From Methanomicrobiales archaeon (GTDB taxonomy: Archaea; Halobacteriota; Methanomicrobia; Methanomicrobiales; Methanospirillaceae): 64,000 nucleotides of DNA. The first letter of the stretch is position 1; every line of letters starts with the position of its first letter. This document shows positions 46,630 to 56,571 of the stretch, in pieces. The translations under genes were made by a program, and so were the position numbers. The notes below the pieces were generated by a model. The model was not told the origin of the DNA and searched no databases. It saw only the letters and a program-made list of their open reading frames with translations. Location: positions 49,532 to 113,531 of the forward strand of contig JAAYCY010000009.1 of NCBI GenBank assembly GCA_012729535.1. Direction: 5' to 3'.

Positions 46630-46705
46630 GGTATGGTACGAGGTGGAGGACTGGGTCTTCGCCCCTTCCGCGATGAGAAAATGTCCTCACCCTCCCCATA
46701 CCAGA
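46630..46705 (+). ncRNA. Candidate hairpin RNA with H/ACA-like geometry
   Basis: A 7-bp lower stem (GGTATGG 46630-46636 with CCATACC 46696-46702) encloses an internal loop (9 bases on the left, 7 on the right) and a 6-bp upper stem (GAGGAC 46646-46651 with GTCCTC 46683-46688). A smaller GGG/CCC hairpin sits at the top. AGA follows the lower stem at once. Lower stem plus right loop arm is 14 bases, the spacing of the pocket to the ACA/ANA box in archaeal H/ACA guides. No K-turn is clear, so this is tentative. Confidence 0.35.
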
Positions 46706-46735
46706 AATATGATGACCTCCACCTCAAACCAGAGT

Positions 46736-46753
46736 GTTGCAACCGGTTGCAAC
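46736..46753. repeat. Perfect 18-bp palindrome made of two GTTGCAAC units
   Basis: GTTGCAACCGGTTGCAAC equals its reverse complement. Each GTTGCAAC is itself palindromic, and the two centres are 10 bp apart, one helical turn. The site lies about 215 bp upstream of the histone start. It may be a protein-binding site, or part of a small RNA: a C-box-like ATGATGA at 46709 and a CTGA at 46756 flank it. Confidence 0.45.
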
Positions 46754-46759
46754 TGCTGA

Positions 46760-47680
46760 AACATTTTAGATCTCAAAAATTAATCGGGTTTTATTCTGAT
46801 TTTTACACTCCCTCTCGTCATCAAAAAAACCCAGGTGCAACCTTTGAAAAGTCCTTCAATCACACCAGATATCTGATGTAAGATTTCGTTTCTGAAAAAA
46901 ATGAATTTATCATTATAATCGAGTTTCAGACTAATATCCAGCGGTTTTGGCCATATGCCTTATAACCTGTTTCGGACAACACTTGTATGTCACACAGAGA
47001 CCTGCAATTAAGTCAAGGAAAAACTCCTGGACGAATGGCAGGATCTCTTGTTAGGTGATGAGCGTTCAACATGTCCTCCTACAAGTGTTGTATCTCTCTC
47101 ATCATGAACTGAAAACCCTCCCGGTCAGAGGGATTATTACCTCCGATTCACCCCTACTGACCAAAAACGAACTTCACCCGGCCGAAAACAAGGCCGGTCT
47201 TCCTCCTACAACTAAAAGCACAGAACTGAGGGAGATAGATATGCCTACAAAGTATTGTTACCACAAAATACAACGAAAGGCAAATCTGCCTGATTAATTA
47301 TCTGAAAAGCCAGTTAAGGCCCGGTTCAAATTTCTTCTAATCAAAGTATATCGCAAAAGATACCGGTCTCTCATCAAAAAAGTAGTACAAATACTCTCTG
47401 AATTCTGTCCAGACTTTAAAATTGAACAGTACAGTTATTCCAACAGTACGACCTGGTTGATTACTACACTATAGGTATAAACCCATTTTCCTCCTCGTTT
47501 ACCCTTTTTAATAATTGGTCAGAATATTATTCTGCATCATCTGAGTAATCCTGCTCTTCTCCAGAGCAGCATTTAAAGACCGCTCAGCATTGTCATCCTT
47601 AAAACAGTGAAATTATCGTTTTCAGAGAGTCCTGTAACCGTCAGGGGCATAAATACGCATTAACGGTTCAGACTATTAAA
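46760..47680. other. Long non-coding region between the histone and tRNA-Leu
   Basis: These 900 bases hold no gene that I can support. An 80-codon frame at 47055-47297 has no family features. A GC-rich hairpin CCGGCC-GAAAACAA-GGCCGG lies at 47178-47197. I recognise no rRNA, SRP or RNase P RNA here. Confidence 0.3.
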
Positions 47681-47686
47681 ATTTCC

Positions 47687-47698
47687 AGGGAGTCGAAC
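47687..47698 (-). repeat. Duplicate of the tRNA-Leu T-arm sequence
   Basis: AGGGAGTCGAAC here repeats the same 12 bases at 47720-47731 inside tRNA-Leu, 33 bp away and in the same orientation. It lies just past the 3' end of the tRNA. It may be a relic of a tRNA duplication or of element integration at the tRNA end. No integrase is nearby. Confidence 0.4.
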
Positions 47699-47710
47699 AC
47701 GTTGTCCTGA

Positions 47711-47793
47711 TGCGGGGAAAGGGAGTCGAACCCTTGAACTCCTACGAGAAACGCTCTTGAGGCGTTCGCCTTTGACCACTTGGCTATCCCCGC
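47711..47793 (-). tRNA. tRNA-Leu (anticodon CAA)
   Basis: The reverse strand gives a type II tRNA of 83 bases. The acceptor GCGGGGA pairs with TCCCCGC, with discriminator A. The D-arm follows as TAGCCAAGTGGTCAAAGGC. The anticodon loop is CTCAAGA on a 5-bp stem ACGC-C/G-GCGT. There is a long variable arm (TCTCGTAGGAGT), and the T-arm is AAGGGTTCGACTCCCTT. CCA is not encoded and no intron is present. It reads UUG codons. Confidence 0.95.
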
Positions 47794-48029
47794 ATAATGA
47801 GAAGAAGAGAAGGTATGGAAGAGAATCCACACCAAGCTGACATAAAGAGTTTGACTGGATCCTATTTGTATATTCCTCAATGGTGCTGAACATCCTGCAG
47901 AAATGCTTTTAAATATAATATAGATGCAATTATCATCTTTTTTATCTGTGAAATATCACCTGGCATTGCATAAACTGCAACCCCTGGAACAAAAGTTTCT
48001 TTAAACCAAGAAGTGATATTCCCTTACAC

Positions 48030-50540
48030 ATGGGCAGAGTCCGGGTATTTAATGGGATCTCTCTCATTTCCATTTTTTTTCTTGTTATCCTTTCAGGAAA
48101 TCCCATAACCGGAGCAGAACAAACACCTGAAACCCCACTCATATTGTTCCTTCATTCATATCACCCGACATATATCTGGACCAATGACATTACTGACGGG
48201 TTCCTTGAAGCTCTTGGAAACACGGCAATAGAAAGGAGAATAGCAATAGAGTACCTGGACTGGAAATATTACCAGACAAATAAATCACTGGTCCTCCAGG
48301 AACAACTCATCCGGTATAAATATATGAACCGGCCAGTCAGTTTAATTGTCACCTCTGACGATGCAGCACTTGATTTTATCTTAAAAAGACGTAATTACCT
48401 GTTCCCTGACGTCCCGGTTGTTTTTACCGGGCTGAATGGATATGAGGATCTCCATCCTTACACCTATGCAAATGTTACCGGAATTGTCTCTTCGATAAAT
48501 CCTGAAGCAACATTACAAGCTATGATATCCATGTTTCCTGATACCCGTGATATCTGGATTGTCAGCGAAGATACGGAAAGCGGGAGAGAAATCAGCCGGG
48601 TCATTCACGATGCAACAAAAAAAATTCCTTCAGGTATCACCTATCATGATGTCGGTAACATCACCACTCATGAACTCTATGACCAGATGAAAAAACTGCC
48701 CCCTTTTTCCCTGATCCTCATTGGACACTGGTCACGGGATGCAACAGGAGAGGTGGCTGATATTAGTGAGTTTGCAGAAAAACTCTCAGAAATCAGCCAG
48801 GTTCCCATCTTTAACCTTTATGATTTTAACATCGGAAAAGGGACTATCGGAGGGAGTATTCTATCGGGAAGACAGCAGGGAGTTCTTGCTGGAAGAATGG
48901 TTCTTGAAATCCTTAATGGAACACCAGCAGATAGTATCCCGGTAAACCTCAATGATTCAACAAGTTATATATTTGATGCCCAGGTTCTGAAAAAATTTAA
49001 TATTCCCCAGGAAAGTCTTCCACCGGGTAGTACACTCATCAATAAGGATAAAAATATCCTGGAAATGTATTTCCGGGAGGTTATTTCAACTGCAATTATC
49101 TTCATTATTCTCATTATCTCCCTGGTGATGCTTCTTTACCTTATGCATCAGCGGAGAAAAACAGAAAAACTTCTAAATATTTTTATCAACACCTTACCAG
49201 GCTATGTTTTTTTCAAAGACAAACAGGGAAGGTACCAGATTGCAAACCAGCAACTCCTTGATACTACAGGATTTTCATTCAGGGAATTAATCGGGAAAAC
49301 GGACATGGATCTCTTTCCTCTTGAACTTGCACAAAAATATATAAAAAATGATCAGACAGTAATCAATTCAAAAGAATCCCTGTACATTACTGAAGAAGAA
49401 GTTGAGGTAAAACCCGGGACCCGGATTCCTCATTCAACCCGTAAAGTCGCTGTAACAGGAGACCATGGGGAGATCCTCGGAGTTATCGGGCTTTCAGTCG
49501 ATATTTCTGAACAAAAAGCAGCAAAACAGGAGGTTGAAGAGAGCAGGCAAAAATATTACAGCCTGTTTGAACTCGGCCAGGAAGCAATCTTTCTCATCGA
49601 AGATGAATCCGGATCCATTCTTGAAGCCAATACTGCAGCTTCAGAGATGTATGGGTATTCCCATGACGAACTGCTCACGATGAAAATATCTGACTTTGTT
49701 ATTGATCCTGCAGAAGAACGAATTATCAGGAAAAATTCGGGTGAATTATTCACCATTCCGATTATTAATCACGTTCAAAAAGGTGGAAGTTCTTTCCAGG
49801 TTGAAATTGTCGGGAGGTACTTTGAATGGCATGAGAAACTGGTATTCGTTGCGGCTATTCGGGATATCACTGAGCGTATCCGGAACCAGAAAGCACTTCA
49901 GAAAGCCACTGAGAAGATTAATCTTTTTAATTTTATCACCCGGACCGGCATGAACAACCAGCTCTTCATTCTCAATGGTTATCTTGACTTTGTTTCAGAT
50001 ATGATAGATAGCCCTAAAGCAGAAGAATTCATCGATCAGAGCAGATCTGCTGTCAGAGTTATTAACCGCCTCGTACTCTTTATGAAGAATTACCAGGACC
50101 TGGGTTTGAAACCAGCCGTCTGGCAGAGAGTGGAGGAAGTGTTTATCTATGCCATCTCTCATGTGAATATGAGCGGAATAATTCGCGAAATTGAGGTGGA
50201 AAAACTTTTCATCTATGCTGACCCGTTCCTTGAAAAGGTTTTCCAGCACCTGGTGGAGAACTCACAGATCCATGGGGACCATGTCACGATGGTCAGGATA
50301 AGAGCCGAACCTGATGGTGATGATCTCCTTCTCATCTACGAGGATAACGGAAACGGTATTGCTCCGGATCTTAAAGAACAGGTTTTTTCATCAATCCTTG
50401 AAGGAAAACCAGGAATCGGACTGATTCTGGTCAGGGAAATCCTGGCCATTACAGGTATTTCCATCACAGAAACCGGGGAATTTGGAACTGGTGCAAGATT
50501 TGAGATGAAGATTCCAAAAGGCGGGTTCAGATATGAATAA
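48030..50540 (+). CDS. Membrane sensor with ABC-type binding domain, two PAS domains and degenerate kinase module
   Basis: The 836-residue protein has a signal or anchor helix (about 12-28) and an extracellular substrate-binding-like domain (about 36-340, LILFLHSYHPTYIWTNDITDG). A helix follows (about 354-375), then PAS1 (384-500, FINTLPGYVFFKDKQGRYQIAN), PAS2 (510-625, EAIFLIEDESGSILEANTAA) and a kinase-like C-terminus. The H-box position is FNFITRTGMNNQLFILNGYL, where the usual motif is TRHDINNQL, so histidine is threonine. The ATP-site motifs remain (HLVENSQIHG, YEDNGNGIAPDLKEQVF). It may be a pseudokinase sensor. Confidence 0.8.
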   Translation: MGRVRVFNGISLISIFFLVILSGNPITGAEQTPETPLILFLHSYHPTYIWTNDITDGFLEALGNTAIERRIAIEYLDWKYYQTNKSLVLQEQLIRYKYMNRPVSLIVTSDDAALDFILKRRNYLFPDVPVVFTGLNGYEDLHPYTYANVTGIVSSINPEATLQAMISMFPDTRDIWIVSEDTESGREISRVIHDATKKIPSGITYHDVGNITTHELYDQMKKLPPFSLILIGHWSRDATGEVADISEFAEKLSEISQVPIFNLYDFNIGKGTIGGSILSGRQQGVLAGRMVLEILNGTPADSIPVNLNDSTSYIFDAQVLKKFNIPQESLPPGSTLINKDKNILEMYFREVISTAIIFIILIISLVMLLYLMHQRRKTEKLLNIFINTLPGYVFFKDKQGRYQIANQQLLDTTGFSFRELIGKTDMDLFPLELAQKYIKNDQTVINSKESLYITEEEVEVKPGTRIPHSTRKVAVTGDHGEILGVIGLSVDISEQKAAKQEVEESRQKYYSLFELGQEAIFLIEDESGSILEANTAASEMYGYSHDELLTMKISDFVIDPAEERIIRKNSGELFTIPIINHVQKGGSSFQVEIVGRYFEWHEKLVFVAAIRDITERIRNQKALQKATEKINLFNFITRTGMNNQLFILNGYLDFVSDMIDSPKAEEFIDQSRSAVRVINRLVLFMKNYQDLGLKPAVWQRVEEVFIYAISHVNMSGIIREIEVEKLFIYADPFLEKVFQHLVENSQIHGDHVTMVRIRAEPDGDDLLLIYEDNGNGIAPDLKEQVFSSILEGKPGIGLILVREILAITGISITETGEFGTGARFEMKIPKGGFRYE

Positions 50541-50551
50541 TTATCTTTCCC

Positions 50552-53500
50552 TTACATGAAATCTGCAAGGCCCATCTGTTCTACCTTCTCTTCACCAAAT
50601 GTTGATTCGATATTCATGTCAATAACCTCGATTCGCTGGCGAGTATATTCAGTAATATTATATTCTTCACAGATCTGTCTTGACATCTGCAGGTATTTTT
50701 TGACCGAACCCTCGTGGACGGTCGGAATAATGTTGCCTCCGCATTTGCATTTCCCTGCAAGAGGCATCCTCCGGTAACTGGTATTGCATTTAGTGCATCG
50801 AAATTTCTGTTTAGAAAAAGCGGTAAGGTTGCCCTGCAGGTCACGGATAAAGTGTGTCTTTAGTACTCTCTCTGCAACATCATGTTCGTCAACTGCACGG
50901 ATCTTCTTTGCCAGGGAGAGCTCACTTTCCAGTTTGTCAAGCATTGACTGAAGCTGAGTATACATCGTTTCAAGAGGTCCGGCTGAGATATCTGAAGTAT
51001 CATGGGTGAAAAAGAAACCTTCTATCTGATCTGATGCTCCAAGCCTTCGTTCAACCCGGTCAACCAGACTCTCTACCTCTTTTGGATTTCCATACCGGAG
51101 AGCGGTTTCATAGAGTTCCAGAGGATATGTCGGACACACATCAAGGTTATGACTTTCTTTATCAATCTCATTCGGGTCAATCCTGCTGGTCAGAACAAGT
51201 GGTGCATCCATGGAACCTCCACGGGTTACAGGGAGAAATGAACGTGAAAAGTTGAGAAGACCATCCAGGAGAAGCATGACACAGTCTTCATCCCCATCGC
51301 ACTGACCGGTAAAGATCCCGTTTGCAATCATGTTATGGTCCCGGTCAACCGTGAGACAGTACACCCGCTCATCAGGACAGGGGATATAATCAATGGAGAC
51401 TATCCGATCGCTAATAACAACCCCCCCTTCAAAAACCGGGACAGCGTCTCCTATTGCAATTTCAAGTGCCCTGATTTTACGCAGGTATGTGACATCCCAG
51501 ACAAGCATCGCGTGATCAGGCGTCACTAATAACATCTTCCCCCTGCTGGTCTCAAACCTGATTAGATTTGCAGGTGCTTTATGGACTGAAACCGATGTCA
51601 CCTTCCGTAGGTGGGGAACACCACTCGTATCGATACTTCTTACATGGGCAGGACGGACCGGATCGGCATAATATGTCCCAATAGCATCCACTTCTGCTTG
51701 TGAAAGGTCAAGGTGTTCAAGGACAAATAACCTGATTGGAATTTCTTTAAGTATTCCATCCTCGTACACCTCGATAAGGGTATCTCCGTGAAAACAGTTC
51801 CTCCGTTTTGCAGCATGGAAAAAAGGGTGTCCGTATCCCACGTTTGCTTTAGAGAATCCAACTATCCGGGCAAGAACTCCTGCACTGGTGTGAGGTGCAA
51901 GACCAATGACCAGATGCCCTACAAGGTCTGATCTGTTGTCAAGGCAGTAAAAGGGACTCTGGCCATAGACCTTTTCAATTAACTCATCCAGGAATTTCGT
52001 GCAGGAAAAGAGATAATCTGCACATCCTTCAGGGACTAGGATATCCTGTGGAGGAAGCTCCAGCACCTGGTCAGGATTCTCAAGGAGAACTCCATAGATA
52101 TCCTTTTCATACCCGAGTTCCCTGAGCTTTTCTACCGTCACTCCCACTTCCCGTGGTCTGAAATGGGTAAGAGGCATATCAATGATATCGAACCGTACGG
52201 TCCCGTCTTTAAAAACAAATAATTTGTAGGTTGAACGCAAAATACCCTTTTCAATAGGCTCCACCGGTTTATTCCTGGAGACCAGACCTTTTACCCCTTT
52301 TACCAGTTCAACATCACGCTCCCTGATCCCGAGATTAGATAGAGCCTGAGAATAGAGCTGTTTGATGTTTACGGTATACTGTCTGACTGAAACGGGTTCC
52401 ATACCGCATTGAGGACAGGTTAATCCCTGGACTTCAATACCACACCTGGGACATGAAAGAACTGGTACTGTATGAGCCCCACAGGTGCACCGGTTTGTCC
52501 ATGATTCAGTTCCACATGAGGGACAACGCCTTACTCCCATGTCAAGCTGAAGATATCCTCCATCAGTATTTGCCTGGTAGGTATGTTTCCCGGCTTCCTG
52601 GACAGACCTCCTCGAACCGCCAGCTTCTCCGACCGGAAAAAGGACATGTGGTGCAGGTTTCATCTCCCTGGGTTTGGATTTTCCAGGTCTTCCCATCCGA
52701 CCCCCGATGCGGGTTCCAGCCTTGGATCTCATGTTCATACCGGATAAATGATTTACCAAATCCAGGGCTTTATCTGGAATTTTTCCATCCCAGGAACGGG
52801 TAAGATTCAGATTCTCATCCAGTCCAAGGCAACGAAGGAAGATACCACAGGGATAAATCCGGATCATATCTTCCCTGACCTGGTGTTCACATAAAACTTG
52901 TTCCAGTAATCCCTTTATTTCATCATTTACAGGAAAAACAAGGATTTTATCCTGCACAGATCCATTTTCATGAATATAATCTGCAAGTTGCCTGATTTGT
53001 AAAGATGAGAGGTCATCCCAGAGATACAGGTAATCAGGGTGAAGAAAGAGTCCGGAATCACATTGGGCAATTGCTTCTGCCTCATCTACAGGTCGGGTTT
53101 TACCACCTTCAAGCCGCCACCAGGATTCACAGTATGCTGGAGGAACGAGAACGTGATTATTTTCCATGAATTCCCCGTAACTGATAAGGATTTCTCCTAC
53201 ATCAATGATATGACTCACCTGCGGAGATAATTCCCGGGCCTGTCTGCTCGTTTTGATCCTCACAACATCACCATTCATGAGCCTCACCGTCGGACCCTGG
53301 ATGCTGTCAACCGGAGATATCCCTGCTGCTTTACCGGGTCGCTCGATCTTCATCTGGGTTCCGACCGCCAGAAAATCTCCCAGAATGTGAAGGGTAGCCG
53401 GATGCAGTCCGGCTGCAGCAAGACCGGTATTACGTGACCGTCCGTACACAAGCCTGAATCCTCCCTCCCTCATGGGATAAGAAAAAACCGGTCTTCCCCC

Positions 53501-54412
53501 GATTAGATCCCTGAGATACTTATCTTTTGGATGGATACCAACCTCATGCTCTTCTGATGAAGAACTCCCCGCAGTATGCTGAATCATCTCTTCAAGCCAG
53601 TCCCATCCATCCATTTTCATCTTTCGGACATTTTTGAGAACTTTGGGAGCTTTCAGGGCAAGGCCTTCGGCAATAACAAGGGCCATTCCCCCCCTGACCG
53701 TGTTAGTCTCAATCCGTTCCAGGTTACGATGACCGGATACCTCTTCCTTTTCCGTAGGTTCTCCATCAATACATACCGGACAATTGCTGATTATTAACCG
53801 TATTTCGTATTCAGAGGGGAGATACTGCAGGCTCATGATGGAATTATATTGCCTTATTTCTTCGATATACCGTTCAATTTCTTCTTCCCTGGGGATATAC
53901 CGGTTAAGACCCAGGATCCTGCGAACATAATCACCGACAAGGACAGAGAGGGCCTGAGCTGTTCCTCCTGCACTCCGGATTGGACCTGCATAGTAAATCG
54001 CGAGGTAATCAGTTCCATCGTCATTCTTTTTTACTGCAACCTTTGCAATACCCTCCATGGGTGCGGAGACGACACCTTCTGTCAGAAGTGCCATGGAGGT
54101 CCGAATAGTATGATCGAGGATCTCCTCTGTTGTGGTTTCACCAAACAATCGTTCGACAAAACTATCTCCAATATGCAGGGAAGCCTCCTCGCGTGACATT
54201 ATTGCCTCAAGTTCACGGATCTTTGCTGCAACTCCCTTGATCCCCACCTGGGCTTCAACCCGGTCTGCGAGATCGTTCGCAATGGGTATTTCCACAGTTG
54301 TTTCAGGATCAAGTCCGGTTTTACGGCATTCCTGCGCAATTTGAATCGCATGATCCAGACCGCTGTTTAACCGGTCATAGTAAGCCTGCATTCGTGGTGA
54401 AATATCTGCCAT
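50552..54412 (-). CDS. polC: DNA polymerase D large subunit DP2, interrupted by a mini-intein
   Basis: DP2 is the catalytic subunit of the euryarchaeal replicase. The 1286-residue precursor minus a 165-residue intein leaves 1121 residues, the normal DP2 size. Seen are the N-terminal domain ([20 protein letters not shown]), zinc motifs ([51 protein letters not shown]) and the catalytic [21 protein letters not shown]. The intein interrupts exactly between N and C of that catalytic loop, so splicing is needed for activity. It is the last gene of a run with DnaJ-TPR, AcnX, UbiD and UbiX. Confidence 0.95.
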   Translation of the reverse strand: MADISPRMQAYYDRLNSGLDHAIQIAQECRKTGLDPETTVEIPIANDLADRVEAQVGIKGVAAKIRELEAIMSREEASLHIGDSFVERLFGETTTEEILDHTIRTSMALLTEGVVSAPMEGIAKVAVKKNDDGTDYLAIYYAGPIRSAGGTAQALSVLVGDYVRRILGLNRYIPREEEIERYIEEIRQYNSIMSLQYLPSEYEIRLIISNCPVCIDGEPTEKEEVSGHRNLERIETNTVRGGMALVIAEGLALKAPKVLKNVRKMKMDGWDWLEEMIQHTAGSSSSEEHEVGIHPKDKYLRDLIGGRPVFSYPMREGGFRLVYGRSRNTGLAAAGLHPATLHILGDFLAVGTQMKIERPGKAAGISPVDSIQGPTVRLMNGDVVRIKTSRQARELSPQVSHIIDVGEILISYGEFMENNHVLVPPAYCESWWRLEGGKTRPVDEAEAIAQCDSGLFLHPDYLYLWDDLSSLQIRQLADYIHENGSVQDKILVFPVNDEIKGLLEQVLCEHQVREDMIRIYPCGIFLRCLGLDENLNLTRSWDGKIPDKALDLVNHLSGMNMRSKAGTRIGGRMGRPGKSKPREMKPAPHVLFPVGEAGGSRRSVQEAGKHTYQANTDGGYLQLDMGVRRCPSCGTESWTNRCTCGAHTVPVLSCPRCGIEVQGLTCPQCGMEPVSVRQYTVNIKQLYSQALSNLGIRERDVELVKGVKGLVSRNKPVEPIEKGILRSTYKLFVFKDGTVRFDIIDMPLTHFRPREVGVTVEKLRELGYEKDIYGVLLENPDQVLELPPQDILVPEGCADYLFSCTKFLDELIEKVYGQSPFYCLDNRSDLVGHLVIGLAPHTSAGVLARIVGFSKANVGYGHPFFHAAKRRNCFHGDTLIEVYEDGILKEIPIRLFVLEHLDLSQAEVDAIGTYYADPVRPAHVRSIDTSGVPHLRKVTSVSVHKAPANLIRFETSRGKMLLVTPDHAMLVWDVTYLRKIRALEIAIGDAVPVFEGGVVISDRIVSIDYIPCPDERVYCLTVDRDHNMIANGIFTGQCDGDEDCVMLLLDGLLNFSRSFLPVTRGGSMDAPLVLTSRIDPNEIDKESHNLDVCPTYPLELYETALRYGNPKEVESLVDRVERRLGASDQIEGFFFTHDTSDISAGPLETMYTQLQSMLDKLESELSLAKKIRAVDEHDVAERVLKTHFIRDLQGNLTAFSKQKFRCTKCNTSYRRMPLAGKCKCGGNIIPTVHEGSVKKYLQMSRQICEEYNITEYTRQRIEVIDMNIESTFGEEKVEQMGLADFM
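51302..51796 (-). other. Mini-intein in DP2 (165 residues, no endonuclease)
   Basis: It runs from Cys873 ([14 protein letters not shown], block A) through [15 protein letters not shown] (block B, TxxH), [21 protein letters not shown] (blocks F/G), to Gln1037. The next residue is the +1 cysteine of the C-extein (CDGDEDC). No LAGLIDADG endonuclease is present. The last residue is Gln in place of Asn, and the one before it is Gly in place of His. C-terminal Gln is known in some archaeal Pol-II inteins that still splice. Confidence 0.92.
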
Positions 54413-54448
54413 GGTAACGAGGGTATTAATTCATGAATTTTTCAAAAA

Positions 54449-55339
54449 TTATCCAGATACAAGTCTGGTTTTTCGGAGAGAATCATCAAGCCGGAGCTTG
54501 ATATCAGGATTGTCCGGATCCATATCCTCTGCCTTTTCAAGGTAATAGATGGAATCGTCATACCTGTCAAGCATCTGCAGGGAAGAGGCAAGAGCTGTCA
54601 GAACCTGTAAATCATCTGGAAATGACAAATGTGCCGTTTCCAGTGATTTTACGGCAGAACGATAATATGGTTCTGCCTGACTTTCCATCCCTTTTCTGAC
54701 TAATTCATCACCCTTTTTCTGCTCGGCAAGGCCTTTTGCCCTCCATCCCTCTGAAAAAGCCGGAAGTTTTGTTACCGCATTCTGATAACTCTCAATTGCT
54801 TTCTGGTACTCTTCTTCATACATCCACCGGTTCCCTTCTTCAAACATGCTTCTTGCATCCCGTGCTGCAAGACCATCCATCCAGGGTATAATAATAAGCT
54901 GAAAAAGGATGACTATAGCCATGAACAAGGTCAGGTAAAAGAGTATGACCTGTATGATCCTGGGAATCTTGGCCGTTTTTTCTTTCCGGTTTGCCTGGCC
55001 AGCGTTGTATGAATTCCCGGAGGATTTATATGACTGATTAAGGTGAGAATAATACCATGTCCGGGGATCGCGATACCTCCTTCCACCAGTGTAGTACCTT
55101 CCATAATCTGATTCATCAGCTTCAAGGAGAGAGAGATCATACTTTTCACGTTTTTTTGGATCTTTAAGCACCTGGTATGCTTCATTTACGACCTTGAATA
55201 ATTCTTCAGCTTCTGGGCTGTTACAAACGTCAGGATGAAGTGCCTTGGCCATTTTTCTATACGAGGCCGTAATCTCTTCAGGAGAGGCGCTCCTTTTAAC
55301 ATTTAAAACCTCGTAGTATGACTCACCTGGATCGGGCAT
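54449..55339 (-). CDS. Membrane-anchored DnaJ-domain/TPR protein
   Basis: The 296-residue protein has an N-terminal J domain (about 5-70) with the HPD motif ([19 protein letters not shown]). A Ser/Tyr-rich linker, one membrane helix (about 134-155) and C-terminal TPR units ([47 protein letters not shown]) follow. It likely recruits DnaK/Hsp70 at the membrane. It sits 36 bases before polC and about 60 bases after the AcnX gene in one direction. Confidence 0.88.
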   Translation of the reverse strand: MPDPGESYYEVLNVKRSASPEEITASYRKMAKALHPDVCNSPEAEELFKVVNEAYQVLKDPKKREKYDLSLLEADESDYGRYYTGGRRYRDPRTWYYSHLNQSYKSSGNSYNAGQANRKEKTAKIPRIIQVILFYLTLFMAIVILFQLIIIPWMDGLAARDARSMFEEGNRWMYEEEYQKAIESYQNAVTKLPAFSEGWRAKGLAEQKKGDELVRKGMESQAEPYYRSAVKSLETAHLSFPDDLQVLTALASSLQMLDRYDDSIYYLEKAEDMDPDNPDIKLRLDDSLRKTRLVSG

Positions 55340-55399
55340 CAGTTGTTTATCAGTATCAGGATGTAACTACGTTAAACTATTGTCAGACAAACCAGGGAT

Positions 55400-56566
55400 T
55401 CAGGGAGTACAGGCTGCATCAATACAGGATTTTGTAGTCCCAATTGTTGCTTTAGCCCCGCACATGGTTGGAACATATGCCAGCGCTTTCCCACTGTTCA
55501 CCATGATCCGGGAATATTTTTCTAGCGATGGAGATACCACCATGCAGGTATCTGCATACACCCTCGCTCCAGAACGTTCTATCTTTCTTACTAATTCAGG
55601 TGTCCGGTTTATGACATCTCGTGAAGCAAAGATATACACCGGTCTTTTTACCGTGCAGCCATCTAAAAGTCCGGCAAGATGCTCAATTTCCTCCGGAGAA
55701 CAATGAGGACAACCTATCGCAACAGCATCCGGAATTTCTCCGGTGAACAGATCTGCAATATCCCCTGCTTCAATTACTATTTCCTCCAGCCCAGAGTAAT
55801 CATAAGTAAAGATTCTCGCTTCCGGGGTAATGTCCTCAACGTGATATAAAGCCACTGCTCCTGTTGCAGCCATGGCAGCTCCAAGATTTTTCAACTGGTC
55901 ACGGGCAGGACGTATTCCTGAAAAGATGGGAATCCGGTTTCCGGAAATTTTTCCTGCAAGAAATCCCAGTGCTCCATACCATGAAGCATCAGGATTTTCT
56001 GGTTCACTTCTGACATTGATGTGTAATTGAGGTTTTCGGTTTTCAACAAGGTGCAGACCATATTTCGGGGTTTTTCCAATTATTGCAGCTGCAAGGGCGG
56101 AAGGTCCTCCTTCACGGTTCGTACGTGCACCTATCACTGAATTTGCATAACTGACGGCAGATGATTCAGACCACGCCAGGTGATCGCCATATTCAGTAAT
56201 GTACAGGTAATAAGGAGTACAGGTACATTCAAGCCTGATTCCAAGTGCTTCATAGGAACTGATGACTTCAAGCTGCTTTCTGGCAAATTCAGGATCAATA
56301 CCCATTTCCTGCCACCTGATTCTATCCATTCCAACCGGATTTAGGACAGCAGGAACGCTCGCTTTTGCCTGGAGATTCTGGAGCCACTTGAGCCCCCATT
56401 CACCAATTGTCTTATACGAAGCACCTGAAACCTGGGCACTACGGATAGGCACCATTTCATCAGCACCAAATACCGTTCCAACACCAATGAGAATCTCCAT
56501 CAGTTGCTGCCTGGTCTCTCCTTCTTCTCCATTCAGGATGGCTTCTTCTTCAGGAGTAAGGTTCAT
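55400..56566 (-). CDS. Aconitase X catalytic subunit (phosphomevalonate dehydratase large subunit)
   Basis: This Fe-S enzyme dehydrates 5-phosphomevalonate to trans-anhydromevalonate 5-phosphate in the archaeal mevalonate pathway. The sequence is typical AcnX (DUF521): LTPEEEAILNGEEGETRQQL, VPIRSAQVSGASYKTIGEWG, TCTPYYLY, AIGCPHCSPEEI and VNSGKALAYVPTMCG. The 388-residue length fits. The small subunit (DUF126) is not in this window. The enzyme that uses its product, UbiD, is five bases upstream in the same direction. Confidence 0.9.
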   Translation of the reverse strand: MNLTPEEEAILNGEEGETRQQLMEILIGVGTVFGADEMVPIRSAQVSGASYKTIGEWGLKWLQNLQAKASVPAVLNPVGMDRIRWQEMGIDPEFARKQLEVISSYEALGIRLECTCTPYYLYITEYGDHLAWSESSAVSYANSVIGARTNREGGPSALAAAIIGKTPKYGLHLVENRKPQLHINVRSEPENPDASWYGALGFLAGKISGNRIPIFSGIRPARDQLKNLGAAMAATGAVALYHVEDITPEARIFTYDYSGLEEIVIEAGDIADLFTGEIPDAVAIGCPHCSPEEIEHLAGLLDGCTVKRPVYIFASRDVINRTPELVRKIERSGARVYADTCMVVSPSLEKYSRIMVNSGKALAYVPTMCGAKATIGTTKSCIDAACTP

Positions 56567-56571
56567 TTTTT

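Noticed and set aside
46709..46759. C/D-box guide RNA
   Set aside because: C-like and D-like boxes occur at a fair distance, but no terminal stem or internal D'/C' boxes are seen; kept only as a remark under the palindrome.
46577..46881. Two overlapping short frames upstream of the histone
   Set aside because: They cross the inverted repeats and the GC-rich hairpin, have no ribosome site and no protein-like pattern; a structured RNA or control DNA is a better reading.
47055..47297. An 80-codon frame before tRNA-Leu
   Set aside because: It carries no family motif or ribosome site and contains the GC-rich hairpin at 47178-47197.
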